Source: JAVVWB01 sp036652335
Lineage (GTDB): Bacteria > Synergistota > Synergistia > Synergistales > Synergistaceae
Assembly (NCBI GenBank): GCA_036652335.1
Contig: JAVVWB010000008.1
Coordinates: forward strand, 1 to 64,000
Length of the DNA stretch: 64,000 nucleotides
Reading direction: 5' to 3'
The notes beneath the pieces are model-generated. The model was not told the DNA's origin and searched no databases. It was given only the letters and a program-made list of their open reading frames with translations. This document shows positions 24,999 to 34,306 of this stretch, in pieces (within the stretch, counting starts at the first letter, position 1; every line of letters begins with the position of its first letter). A program made the position numbers and the translations under genes.

Positions 24999-25361
24999 TT
25001 AGTCTATGAAGCTTGCTACGTTGTTCATTTTACTTGCAAATTTCCATGGTGAACGTGATGGTTCTCTTACTGGGGCATAGGAAATAATTCTTACTGCTTT
25101 TCCACATGAAGCAACTATGGCTGCTGTGATTATGGCAAGTAGTTCTCCGTCATCATTGGATGAAGTCTCTTTTATAGTAGTAGTCTCTTTTTTTGTGGGT
25201 TTGGGTTTACCAATGCCGTCGATCCATGCACAAATATGCTTCATTCCCATCATTGTCAACATAAGTCCAGTTATTACTATAAAGACTATGCTGAAAGCGA
25301 TCATAGACATTGTGAGTCCTCCGGATACTCCGGTGAAGTAAGATGCTATATGTCCTTCCAT
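24999..25361 (-). CDS. mmdD: Decarboxylase delta (OadG-like) membrane subunit
   Basis: 120 residues: one N-terminal helix (about 15-38, SMIAFSIVFIVITGLML), a charged linker, and a C-terminal soluble part ending near SPWKFASKMNNVASF. OadG-type subunits hold the carboxyltransferase to the membrane subunit. Position in the operon supports this. Confidence 0.88.
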   Translation of the reverse strand: MEGHIASYFTGVSGGLTMSMIAFSIVFIVITGLMLTMMGMKHICAWIDGIGKPKPTKKETTTIKETSSNDDGELLAIITAAIVASCGKAVRIISYAPVREPSRSPWKFASKMNNVASFID

Positions 25362-25373
25362 TTTTATCGCTCC

Positions 25374-26933
25374 TTATTGTGGCATTACGCCGTGTTTACG
25401 TTTAGGTCTTAGTTCATTTTTTGTTTCTGTTAGGACAAGGGCCTGATATAAAGCCGGGCGTGTTTCTTCCGGTAGTATAACTCTATCAACATAGCCCCTT
25501 GAAGCTGCCATGTATGGGTTTGCAAATGCTTCTTTGTATTCTTCAACTTTGGCATTTCTTGTTTCTGCTGGGCTTTCGGAGGCTTCTATTTCTTTACGGA
25601 AGATGATGTTTGCTGCTCCCTCTGCTCCCATTACGGCAATCTGTGCCTGTGGCCAAGCAAGTACAACGTCCGCACCTAGTTCTTTGTTACACATACCGAT
25701 GTATGAGCCACCGTATGCCTTACGAAGTACGAGTGTAATCTTTGGAACTGTAGCTTCACTGTAGGCATATATTAATTTTGCACCATGTCTAATTATTCCG
25801 CCCATTTCCTGTGTTAGTCCAGGAAGGTATCCAGGTACATCTTCAAATGTTACGATAGGAATGTTAAATACATCGCATATTCTAATGTGACGACTTGCTT
25901 TGTCAGATGCATCAATATCAAGACAACCAGCCATTACTTTTGCCTGGTTTGCAATTATTCCTATTGTTCTTCCACCTACTCTTGCAAAACCTGTTACGAT
26001 ATTACGTGCATAAAGTTCCTGTACTTCACAAAAGTCACCATTGTCAACTACGTTTCTTATTACGTCACGAACATCGTATCCTTTGTTCGGGTTTGTTGGG
26101 ACTATATTGCGAAGATTTATGTCTGTTCTAGATGGTTCATCGTTTGTTTCTTTATATGGTGCTTCTTCCATGTTGTTGCTTGGAAGGTAGCTAAGCACTT
26201 TGCGAACCTGTGCGTAGCAATCATTTTCTGTAGATGACATGAAGTGTGCACAGCCAGATATTGAGTTGTGAGCACGAGCTCCACCAATCTGTTCTGATGT
26301 TACTTCTTCTCCTGTTACAGCCTTGATTACTGCTGGGCCTGTTATGTGCATAATTCCAACTTTGTCTACCATGAATATGAAGTCTGTAAGTGCTGGGCTA
26401 TAGACTGCACCACCTGCACAAGGACCTGCTATTACAGTTATTTGTGGTATTATTCCGCTTGCTTTTACGTTTCTAAAGAAGATGTTGCCATATCCAGAAA
26501 GAGCATCAACAGCTTCTTGTATTCTTGCACCGCCTGAATCGTTGATTGAGATAAATGGAGCTCCGTTCTGCAATGCCATGTCCATTGCTTTGCAGATTTT
26601 CTGGGCATGCATTTGTCCTAGTGAACCACCCATTACAGTAAAGTCTTGGCTTGCAACATATACAAGTCTACCGTCGATTGTTCCATGTCCAGTAACTACA
26701 CCGTCACCATAGAAGTGTGTTTTGTCTAGTCCGAAGTTAGTACAACGATGTTCTACAAACTCGTCTGTTTCGACAAAACTTTCAGGATCAAGAAGGGTGC
26801 TTATTCTTTCTCTGGCAGTCATTTTGCCTTTTTCATGTTGCTTTGCTATGGCTTTTGCTCCACCTCCCTGCATTGCTTTTTCTCGTCTTTCAACGAGATC
26901 GGCACACAGTTCGTCTATCGTTTTTTCAGCCAT
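25374..26933 (-). CDS. mmdA: Methylmalonyl-CoA decarboxylase carboxyltransferase alpha subunit
   Basis: 519 residues, full length for the acyl-CoA carboxyltransferase family. Oxyanion-hole glycine motifs in both halves: SGGARIQEAVDALSGYG and KAYGGSYIGMCNK. Also VEHRCTNFG near the N-terminus and WPQAQIAVMGAEGA near the C-terminus. It moves the carboxyl group from methylmalonyl-CoA to carrier biotin. Confidence 0.95.
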   Translation of the reverse strand: MAEKTIDELCADLVERREKAMQGGGAKAIAKQHEKGKMTARERISTLLDPESFVETDEFVEHRCTNFGLDKTHFYGDGVVTGHGTIDGRLVYVASQDFTVMGGSLGQMHAQKICKAMDMALQNGAPFISINDSGGARIQEAVDALSGYGNIFFRNVKASGIIPQITVIAGPCAGGAVYSPALTDFIFMVDKVGIMHITGPAVIKAVTGEEVTSEQIGGARAHNSISGCAHFMSSTENDCYAQVRKVLSYLPSNNMEEAPYKETNDEPSRTDINLRNIVPTNPNKGYDVRDVIRNVVDNGDFCEVQELYARNIVTGFARVGGRTIGIIANQAKVMAGCLDIDASDKASRHIRICDVFNIPIVTFEDVPGYLPGLTQEMGGIIRHGAKLIYAYSEATVPKITLVLRKAYGGSYIGMCNKELGADVVLAWPQAQIAVMGAEGAANIIFRKEIEASESPAETRNAKVEEYKEAFANPYMAASRGYVDRVILPEETRPALYQALVLTETKNELRPKRKHGVMPQ

Positions 26934-26999
26934 TTACCTGTCCTCCCTATTTGTTTCTATATTTTTATGTTTATTTTCGTTTTATTAACTTACGAAAAG

Positions 27000-27404
27000 T
27001 TAATCCCTTTCACTTAGCTCAAGCAGTATTCCACCAGTTGCTTTGGGGTGAACGAATGCTATTTTTGCACCGCCTGCTCCACAACGTGGTGTTTCATCTA
27101 TGAGCCTTATGCCTTTTGCTTTTAGCTCCTTAAGTGATTTCTCAAGGTTCTCAACTCTTATAGCTAGGTGATGTATACCTTCACCTTTAGCAGCAATAAA
27201 CTTTGATATTGGGCTTTCTTCTGATGTACCTTCTAAAAGTTCTATTTCAGTGTCTTCTATTGGCAAAAATGCTGTTTTTACTTTTTGTGATTCCACTGTT
27301 TCTATTCCATGGCATTTAATTCCGATTGTGTCTTCCCAAAATTTTAGTGATTCTTCTATGCTTTTTACAGCTATTCCTATATGATCCACAACTGTAGGTT
27401 TCAT
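27000..27404 (-). CDS. mce: Methylmalonyl-CoA epimerase
   Basis: 134 residues, glyoxalase/VOC fold: HIGIAVKSIEESLKFWED at the start, GEGIHHLAIRVENLEKS and ILLELSE at the end; metal ligands H (DHIGIAV), H (GIHHLAI) and E (LLELSE) are visible. It converts (R)- to (S)-methylmalonyl-CoA between mutase and decarboxylase. 1-nt spacing to the B12 subunit gene. Confidence 0.95.
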   Translation of the reverse strand: MKPTVVDHIGIAVKSIEESLKFWEDTIGIKCHGIETVESQKVKTAFLPIEDTEIELLEGTSEESPISKFIAAKGEGIHHLAIRVENLEKSLKELKAKGIRLIDETPRCGAGGAKIAFVHPKATGGILLELSERD

Positions 27405-27405
27405 T

Positions 27406-27822
<417 letters not shown>

Positions 27823-27839
27823 TTTTATTCCTCCTCTTC

Positions 27840-29519
27840 TTACAGAACCACGTTTTCTTTGTACTCGCCGAACACATCACGAAGAACTTTACAAATTTCT
27901 CCTTCTGTTGTGTAACAATGTACCGCGTCCAGTATTAGAGGCATAAGGTTGTCTCCTGTTTGAGCCCCATTGCGTATTGCTTCAAGGGTGTTTGATACTT
28001 TGATATTGTCTCTTTTTTCTTTCATTTCGTGTAGTTTTTTGATTTGATTTATTCCTACACTTTCATCTACTCTAAGCAAGTTTCTACCTGACATATCTTC
28101 CTCAATTTGGAATTTGTTAAGGCCAACTATTATTCTTTCGCCTGTTTCTATTGATTTCTGATAGTCATAAGCTGAGTCTTGTATTTGTTTCTGTGGATAG
28201 CCGTTTTCTATTGCGTTTAGCATTCCACCCATTTCATCTATTTTGTTGATGTATTCCATTGCTTTTTGTTCTATTTCATTTGTTAGAGCTTCTATTGCGT
28301 AACTTCCTGCAAGTGGGTCTACTACTTCTGTTACACCTGATTCGTACGCTACTACTTGTTGCGTCCTTAGTGCTATACGAACAGATTTGTCAGATGGTAA
28401 CGCAAGTGCTTCGTCTAGGCTGTTTGTATGTAAAGATTGTGTGCCACCACATACAGCTGCCATGGTTTGAACCGCAACTCTCACTATATTGTTTTCTGGT
28501 TGCTGTGCCGTTAGGGTACAACCAGCTGTCTGTGTATGGAAGCGAAGTGTTTGAGCACCTTTGTCTAGAACTTTAAATCTTTCTTTCATTATCTTTGCCC
28601 ATAATCTTCTTGCTGCCCTAAATTTTGCAACTTCTTCAAGGAAGTCGTTGTGAGAGTTAAAGAAGAATGAGAGTCTTTTGCCAAATATGTTAGGATCTTG
28701 TCCTGATGCTATAGCTGCTTCTATATATGCAATCCCATCTGCAAGTGTAAATGCAACTTCTTGTACCGCAGTGGAACCGGCTTCTCTTATATGGTAGCCC
28801 GATATTGATATTGTGTTCCATTTAGGTATGTTTTCGCTGCAGAACTTAAATATGTCTGTTATCAAACGCATTGATGGCTTCGGAGGAAATATGTATGTGC
28901 CTCTTGCTATGTATTCTTTGAGGATGTCGTTTTGTATTGTTCCTGACAACATGTTCATAGGAGTTCCTTGTTTTTCTGCTACTGCAATATACATTGCAAG
29001 TAGTATTGCCGCAGGAGCATTTATTGTCATTGATGTCGAAACTTTATCAAGAGGAATTCCGTTAAATAGTGTTTCAGCATCAGCAAGGCTGTCTATTGCA
29101 ACACCTACTTTTCCACATTCACCTATTGCCATTGGGTCATCAGAGTCATATCCAATTTGTGTCGGTAGGTCGAATGCAACAGATAAACCTGTTGTACCTT
29201 GACCAAGAAGGTATCTGTATCTTTTGTTTGAGTCTTCTGCCGTTGCAAAGCCTGCGTATTGACGCATGGTCCATAGGCGTCCTCTGTACATTGTAGGCTG
29301 TACGCCTCTTGTGTAAGGATATTGCCCAGGATATCCTATTTCTTCAGAATAGTTAGTGTCGTCGATGTCGGAAGGAGTGTATACTCTTTTTAGAGGTATT
29401 CCACCACTTGTTGTAAATTTTGTTCTACGCTCTGGTCCTTTTAGTAAAACTTTTTCTACAGACGCATCGTATTTCTTTCTTTCTTCCGACAAACGAGAAA
29501 TTTCTTCTTTGTCAAACAT
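27840..29519 (-). CDS. Methylmalonyl-CoA mutase, large (catalytic) subunit
   Basis: 559 residues from ATG 29519 with GGAGGCAGGGG just upstream. TIM-barrel domain with RGVQPTMYRGRLWTMRQYAG, LSVAFDLPTQIGYDSDD and ISGYHIREAGST. No C-terminal cobalamin domain, which is encoded by the next gene. Catalyses the B12-dependent radical rearrangement of succinyl-CoA to methylmalonyl-CoA. First gene of a seven-gene operon that ends with mmdB. No cobalamin riboswitch is recognised in its upstream region. Confidence 0.95.
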   Translation of the reverse strand: MFDKEEISRLSEERKKYDASVEKVLLKGPERRTKFTTSGGIPLKRVYTPSDIDDTNYSEEIGYPGQYPYTRGVQPTMYRGRLWTMRQYAGFATAEDSNKRYRYLLGQGTTGLSVAFDLPTQIGYDSDDPMAIGECGKVGVAIDSLADAETLFNGIPLDKVSTSMTINAPAAILLAMYIAVAEKQGTPMNMLSGTIQNDILKEYIARGTYIFPPKPSMRLITDIFKFCSENIPKWNTISISGYHIREAGSTAVQEVAFTLADGIAYIEAAIASGQDPNIFGKRLSFFFNSHNDFLEEVAKFRAARRLWAKIMKERFKVLDKGAQTLRFHTQTAGCTLTAQQPENNIVRVAVQTMAAVCGGTQSLHTNSLDEALALPSDKSVRIALRTQQVVAYESGVTEVVDPLAGSYAIEALTNEIEQKAMEYINKIDEMGGMLNAIENGYPQKQIQDSAYDYQKSIETGERIIVGLNKFQIEEDMSGRNLLRVDESVGINQIKKLHEMKEKRDNIKVSNTLEAIRNGAQTGDNLMPLILDAVHCYTTEGEICKVLRDVFGEYKENVVL

Positions 29520-29955
29520 ATCCCCTGCCTCCTTATTTTTAGCAACCACACATGTTGCAGTTTTTTGGTAGGGCATAATGCTTTAATTACCCAAATTATA
29601 GCATTAGCCTTTTTTTTTCATACGTGTATATTTAACATATTTAATTTGTAGATAACAAAAATTCTACATTTATACGTTTTCTTTTTTTAATTTTACTTAC
29701 AAATAGATTGGAATAATGAACCTTTTTACAATTATTACTTTGCAATTTCAATTGGATAATTCGCTAATTATAATCTATTTTTTCAGTATTTACCATATAT
29801 TTTGCTTATTATTTTTAGTTCTTTTTTTATAAATTTTAGTTCATTTTTTTCATTTTTCTACAGCAAATATGCTTTTTTCCTTTTTACTTCCTTTATATGC
29901 TGTTATAGATTATTTGACTTTATTTGTAACTAGGTAACATTACCCATTTAGAAAT

Positions 29956-30014
29956 TATAAAAAGCAATCGGCTAAATTTTAGCTTATAACCGACAGCGAA
30001 AGGTTATGTCTTTT
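29956..30014 (-). ncRNA. Candidate structured RNA/terminator element, copy B core
   Basis: Minus strand reads AAAAGACATAACCTTT, then a hairpin with outer TCGG/CCGA and inner GCTAAA/TTTAGC pairing, then TTGCTTTTTATAA. The ends match copy A near 5327-5370. The hairpin plus T run could end transcription coming from the 55-codon ORF. Confidence 0.35.
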
Positions 30015-30038
30015 CATCATTTGTCAGGCAAAATAAAA

Positions 30039-30084
30039 GACGGTGCAGTCCTATCGACTCTTTTGAGTCATTCACTACATCGCC
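30039..30084 (-). ncRNA. Stem-loop element beside copy B
   Basis: An outer 11-bp stem with G-U pairs (gacggtgcagt on + with actacatcgcc) encloses an internal loop and a perfect GACTC-AAAA-GAGTC hairpin. Strongly structured; no known riboswitch consensus recognised. Confidence 0.35.
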
Positions 30085-30180
30085 TTTAAGGTTATGAATT
30101 ATACCGGATATTTTGGTTTTTGTTTTGCTTCTTTGAGCCTTTGCTAAGGGTTTTATCTAAACTCCCAACTTCAATTTCTT

Positions 30181-30348
30181 TTATGCTCCGAAATACGCCA
30201 GCATTTCTGCTATCTCCTCTGGGTGGGCTTGAGGGTACACCTTCAGAACTTGTTTTATTTGACTTTCCATAAGACCATATTTTTCCGCTGCTTTTTCTAA
30301 TCTCATGGACCGCTCTTGTGAGGTCATCTTTTGTACTTCCTTTTCCAT
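30181..30348 (-). CDS. Small hypothetical protein, 55 residues
   Basis: ATG 30348 with a near-consensus AGGAGGT 6 nt upstream. Predicted product is helical and charged (begins MEKEVQKMTSQERSMRLEKA; ends PEEIAEMLAYFGA), with no signal peptide or membrane helix. It lies just downstream of the PH-like membrane protein gene (65-bp gap). The structured region follows it. The helix pattern ASQEYG-like with a second helix might be a small DNA-binding or regulator fold, but I cannot name a family. Confidence 0.6.
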   Translation of the reverse strand: MEKEVQKMTSQERSMRLEKAAEKYGLMESQIKQVLKVYPQAHPEEIAEMLAYFGA

Positions 30349-30412
30349 TAGATTACCTCCTTTTTGTTTTTCATTTACACCACTTTTTGTAGTTTTGTCA
30401 CTATTTTTTCAA

Positions 30413-30880
30413 TTATACCCTGATTTCTTTTATTTCTTTATCTTTTAGATATTTACTAAGTATGCTTCGTAACTCATCATGTTGTGACTTTTCAAAACGG
30501 GCTTTCCAACCAAATGTGTCTTTTTCTGCAAAAACCACCAACGCTCCGTTTCTTTCCATTATGGTTACAGATTTGACATCTTTCCATTCAAGAAGCTCTC
30601 TATGATGAGTGAACCATGTGTGTGTTTCTGTTACTATTCCTTCTTTTGCTATGTATATAAGTTTTCTAAATCTTATTACAACAAGAGCTGCAATTCCAAG
30701 AAGTATGCTTGTCAGAAGGTATTTTGTAGAACCTGCTGATATGTATTTATATATTGAAGTGGTTAGCAGGTAGGCACCTATTATGAAAAACAGTATGTTT
30801 TTGGGCATGCTTTCTTTTATAGTTGATTTTGATGTTATTAGTATATCAAGCGGTTGTAGGTTGTTAGTCAAGGTTGCCAC
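30413..30880 (-). CDS. Small membrane protein with PH-like cytoplasmic domain
   Basis: 155 residues; two hydrophobic helices (about 28-45 and 52-68) followed by a beta-rich soluble part (YIAKEGIVTETHTWFTHHRELLEW, first part) of the bacterial PH/YcxB type, with a terminal helix. It overlaps the NhaC stop by 17 nt, so it is in that operon. Function unknown. Confidence 0.65.
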   Translation of the reverse strand: MATLTNNLQPLDILITSKSTIKESMPKNILFFIIGAYLLTTSIYKYISAGSTKYLLTSILLGIAALVVIRFRKLIYIAKEGIVTETHTWFTHHRELLEWKDVKSVTIMERNGALVVFAEKDTFGWKARFEKSQHDELRSILSKYLKDKEIKEIRV

Positions 30881-32408
30881 CTCTACTCATTAATGTCCCA
30901 AAAGGAGGATTTTTGCCACCTCTGTATGCTTCTCCAGATTTACCTTTCCAATATATTGCAATGCCAAGGGATGAAATTATTATTGCCACAAATGGACTTA
31001 AGTAGTTGAAGAATGCGAATGGGAGGTATTCCCATGTTGTGACATTTAAGACATTTGCTTGATATGCACCACATGTGTTCCAAGGTACTAGGGCAGATAT
31101 TGTTGTTCCTGCGTCTTCAAGCGTTCTAGATAGCATTTGAGAGTGTAATCCTTTTTTGTCGTATATTGGTTTGAACATTTTTCCAGGCATTGATATTGAT
31201 AGGTATTGGTCTGCTAAGAAGAAGTCACAGACGAAACAGGAGATAACTGTCGCTGTTACCATTCCTGCCACACTTTTTGCCGGTTTCATTAGAGATTCTA
31301 GTACGGTTCTAACGAACCCACATGCTTCCATTACAGAACCAAATGTAAAAGCACATAGTACAAGAGCTATTGTCCAGTTCATTGAGAGTAGCCCACCTCT
31401 GCGTGTGAATGTTATCATTTCTTTTGCAGCTGAGATAGCTTCTTCATTTGTTAACTGGATTGCATTGTCTGCTAGATATGAGGTAAGTGCTAGTGCATTT
31501 TCTGCATTGTTTATTATATTTTGTGATATTGTGGGCATGTAACCATTTTGCATTACATCTAATATGGATTTTAGATCTGTTCCATTTACATATAGAAATG
31601 GCAATGATATTAGTATTCCAACCCAGAGACTAGGAAGAGTTGGCTTTTTCATCGCAGTGAGTGCAATAACTGCAATAGGAGCTATAAATGTGATTGGGTT
31701 TATCCAAAACTCTGATTTTATTATTGTTTTTATTGCTTCTACTTTTACTGTGTCAACGTTGCCCATTCCGTACTTAACGCTTAGTGTTGTTGCAATTATC
31801 AAAACTATTATGTAAGTAGGGAGCGTTGTCCAGAGCATTGATTTGATGTGCCCTTTTATTGTCGCTCCTGTAACAGAGGTGGCAACAAATGTCGTGTCTG
31901 AGTTCGGAGATAGTTTGTCTCCACAATATGCTCCTGATATTATTATTCCTGCTGAAAGAGGTGCAGGGATTCCAAGTCCTATAGCAATTCCCATTAGTGC
32001 AATTCCGACTGTTCCAGATGTCCCCCATGATGTCCCTGTAGCAAAAGCAACAATGGTACAGATTAGAAGAGATACTATTAAGTATAATCCAGGATGTATT
32101 AAAGTAAGTCCGTAGTATATCATGCTTGGAATTACTCCTGTGTATATCCATATTCCAACAAGTGGCCCAACGGTATAGAGTATGAGACACGCTTGCATAG
32201 CAGACATTACACCTGATATCATGCTTTTTTCTACAGTTTTGTATTTGTTTTTCAAGAAGAATACACCAATAAAAGTAGCAAATAAGCTACCAAATATTAG
32301 TGCAATGTGAATATTTTGTCTGTATAAGGCGAGAGTCACAGCCATAAGAGATGTCACTACTATTAGAACAAGTAGCGATAAGAATAAGGACGGTTTACGT
32401 GGTTCCAT
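30864..32408 (-). CDS. nhaC: NhaC-family Na+/H+ antiporter
   Basis: 514 residues, about 11-12 helices. Family features: ATGTSWGTSGTVGIALMGIA, GAYCGDKLSPNSDTTFVA and LEDAGTTISALVPWNTCGAY. Exchanges Na+ and H+ across the inner membrane, which suits an organism using a Na+ gradient made by the decarboxylase. Its own promoter presumably lies in 32409-32540, divergent to ferredoxin. Confidence 0.93.
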   Translation of the reverse strand: MEPRKPSLFLSLLVLIVVTSLMAVTLALYRQNIHIALIFGSLFATFIGVFFLKNKYKTVEKSMISGVMSAMQACLILYTVGPLVGIWIYTGVIPSMIYYGLTLIHPGLYLIVSLLICTIVAFATGTSWGTSGTVGIALMGIAIGLGIPAPLSAGIIISGAYCGDKLSPNSDTTFVATSVTGATIKGHIKSMLWTTLPTYIIVLIIATTLSVKYGMGNVDTVKVEAIKTIIKSEFWINPITFIAPIAVIALTAMKKPTLPSLWVGILISLPFLYVNGTDLKSILDVMQNGYMPTISQNIINNAENALALTSYLADNAIQLTNEEAISAAKEMITFTRRGGLLSMNWTIALVLCAFTFGSVMEACGFVRTVLESLMKPAKSVAGMVTATVISCFVCDFFLADQYLSISMPGKMFKPIYDKKGLHSQMLSRTLEDAGTTISALVPWNTCGAYQANVLNVTTWEYLPFAFFNYLSPFVAIIISSLGIAIYWKGKSGEAYRGGKNPPFGTLMSRGGNLD

Positions 32409-32537
32409 TTAGAGGACTCCTTTCGAGAGACAGGTTTTTCTTTAAAGTATTATCTTCTATTTTATAAATTTTACCATCATATCTTTGATTGTCTATGACG
32501 TCTTATTTTTTCTTTATTTATTTTTTTATAAAAAGAC

Positions 32538-32566
32538 TTGAACGATATATAATTTGAGTATAGAAT
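32538..32566 (+). promoter_or_regulatory. Candidate promoter of ferredoxin gene
   Basis: TTGAAC (32538-32543), 17-bp spacer, TAGAAT (32561-32566), 67 nt before the start codon. Confidence 0.55.
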
Positions 32567-32633
32567 ACACTGTGTTGAAGTTTGTTGTTTTCAATAATTT
32601 TTTAGGTATTATTTATTAAGGAGGACTTTTCTC

Positions 32634-32807
32634 ATGGCAAAAGCAGTAGTTGATCAGGATACATGCGTAGGTTGCGAGGCCTGTGTAGGTGTGTGCCCTG
32701 TCTCAGCAATTTCAATGAATGACGGTAAGGCTTTCGTTGATGCCGATTCATGTGTAGAATGCGGTGCTTGCGTAGCTACATGCCCTGTAAGCGCAATCGC
32801 TCAATAA
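32634..32807 (+). CDS. 2[4Fe-4S] ferredoxin
   Basis: 57 residues, AAGGAGG 7 nt before ATG. Two classical cluster motifs: CVGCEACVGVCPVSAI and CVECGACVATCPVSAI. Clostridial-type low-potential electron carrier of the cytoplasm. Monocistronic: a promoter and a strong terminator frame it. Codon usage (TGC, GTA, GCA rich) is like the porins, suggesting high expression. Confidence 0.97.
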   Translation: MAKAVVDQDTCVGCEACVGVCPVSAISMNDGKAFVDADSCVECGACVATCPVSAIAQ

Positions 32808-32828
32808 TTTTTTTAAAGTTTTAATTTG

Positions 32829-32864
32829 AAAAGAGCGGAGATTTGTTCTCCGCTCTTTTTATTT
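32829..32864 (+). terminator. Terminator of ferredoxin gene (shared with thiD)
   Basis: 13-bp stem aaaagagcggaga / tctccgctctttt, loop TTTGT, T-rich tails. Confidence 0.92.
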
Positions 32865-33650
32865 TTTCATATTTCTGTAGCAGTGGTTTAGAGGTCCATT
32901 GCCTCGTCCTAGGTCTAATCCTTCTGAAAGAGCGCCTGTAACGTATTTTTTTGCCTCTTCTATGCTTTGAGCCAAGCCCATTCCAAGTGCCATTCCAGAT
33001 GCTATTGCAGACGAGAGAGTACAACCTGTACCGTGAGTATTTTGGGTGTTTATTTTTTCTCCTTTGAACCAGAGTATTTCACCGTTCTTATAGATGAGAA
33101 GGTCATCTGCGCTTTCTTCTAAGTGTCCACCTTTTATTAAGACATTGCAATTTAAAGATTGTGATATTTTTTCTCCCGCTTCTATGAATGTTTCTTTCGT
33201 TTCTATTTTCATTTCTGATAAGACTTCTGCTTCCGGTATGTTTGGAGTTATTAGATCTGCTATTGATATAAGTTGTTTTTTTAGTACTTCAATTGAATCC
33301 GGGTTTAGTAGTTTTCCTCCGCTTGTGGCAACCATTACAGGGTCTACAACAATATTTTTTGCATTATATTGCTTTAATTTTTCGGAGATTTTTTTTATAA
33401 TTTCTATATTAGATACCATTCCGATTTTTACTGCGTCTGGTGTTATGTCTGAGAAGATAACATCTATTTGTTGTGCGACAAATTCAGGCTTAATTTCGTT
33501 TATTCCGTAGACACCTGTCGTGTTTTGAGCTGTCAAGGCTGTTATTACGCTCATTCCATATACGTTGTATGCAGACATAGTTTTTAGATCTGCCTGTATT
33601 CCTGCTCCACCACTACAATCAGAACCAGCTATTGTGAGAACTTTCCTCAT
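32859..33650 (-). CDS. thiD: Hydroxymethylpyrimidine/phosphomethylpyrimidine kinase
   Basis: 263 residues, ribokinase fold: AGSDCSGGAGIQADLKT at the N-terminus, DPVMVATSGG, LLIYKNGE and the anion-hole GTGCTLSSAIASGMA. Phosphorylates HMP and HMP-P for thiamine synthesis or salvage. Last gene of the thi operon, with no de novo ThiC or ThiG nearby, so salvage is the likely mode. Confidence 0.95.
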   Translation of the reverse strand: MRKVLTIAGSDCSGGAGIQADLKTMSAYNVYGMSVITALTAQNTTGVYGINEIKPEFVAQQIDVIFSDITPDAVKIGMVSNIEIIKKISEKLKQYNAKNIVVDPVMVATSGGKLLNPDSIEVLKKQLISIADLITPNIPEAEVLSEMKIETKETFIEAGEKISQSLNCNVLIKGGHLEESADDLLIYKNGEILWFKGEKINTQNTHGTGCTLSSAIASGMALGMGLAQSIEEAKKYVTGALSEGLDLGRGNGPLNHCYRNMKK

Positions 33651-33661
33651 TTAATCACCTC

Positions 33662-34306
33662 TTATAATATTTTATTTATCTCTTCTTTTATCTCTTTAGT
33701 TGCTTTTTCTATGTCTTTTTCCGCAAAAATGGCAGATATAACTGATATTCCAGATATTCCGCTACCTATAAGTCCTTTTATGTTTTCTTTGGTTATTCCA
33801 CCTATAGCAACAACTGGGATTGATACTGTGTCACATATTTCTTTTAATGTCCCAAATGGGATGTTTTCTGCATCATTTTTTGTCGATGTAGAAAAGACAG
33901 CTCCCACTCCTAGGTAGTTAGCACCCATTTCTTCTGCCTTTTTCGCCTCTTCTACGTTGTGAGCAGATACTCCAAGTATCATTTTTTCGCCAATTCTTTC
34001 TCTTATTGAGAGAGAGTTTATGTCGTCTTGCCCCAAGTGCACTCCATCTGCACCGCTTTTTATGGCAACTTCTATGTTGTCATTTACTATTAGTGGCACA
34101 TTGAATTTTTCTGTGATTTTTTTTAAGGATTGAGTCCTTTCGATGTATTCTTCTTCTGTTATGTTTTTCTCTCGTATTTGCAATATTGTTACTCCAGCCC
34201 GCAGTGCTTTTTCTACATCGTTTTCCATTGTAGAGTTGTTCAACCAGTTTCTGTTAGTTATTGCATAGAGAGTGAGTTGTCGTTTATCTAATCTCAATTT
34301 TTGCAC
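33662..34306 (-). CDS. thiE: Thiamine-phosphate synthase
   Basis: 214 residues, TIM barrel: ILQIREKNI, LIVNDNIEVA, GVHLGQDD, LGVGAVFSTSTK and VAIGGI; these bind HMP-PP and thiazole phosphate. Joins the two halves to thiamine phosphate. Overlaps thiM by 23 nt. Confidence 0.96.
   Translation of the reverse strand: MQKLRLDKRQLTLYAITNRNWLNNSTMENDVEKALRAGVTILQIREKNITEEEYIERTQSLKKITEKFNVPLIVNDNIEVAIKSGADGVHLGQDDINSLSIRERIGEKMILGVSAHNVEEAKKAEEMGANYLGVGAVFSTSTKNDAENIPFGTLKEICDTVSIPVVAIGGITKENIKGLIGSGISGISVISAIFAEKDIEKATKEIKEEINKIL

Larger units (their letters stand above)
29520..30180. other. Long AT-rich intergenic region upstream of the mutase operon
   Basis: About 660 bp with no credible long gene. 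The half next to the mutase is extremely A/T-rich with many T tracts on the + strand, and would carry the operon promoter. The distal part holds the hairpins described below. Confidence 0.6.

Noticed and set aside
29520..30412. Cobalamin riboswitch upstream of the B12-dependent mutase
   Set aside because: No recognisable B12-box; hairpins there do not match the known consensus by eye.
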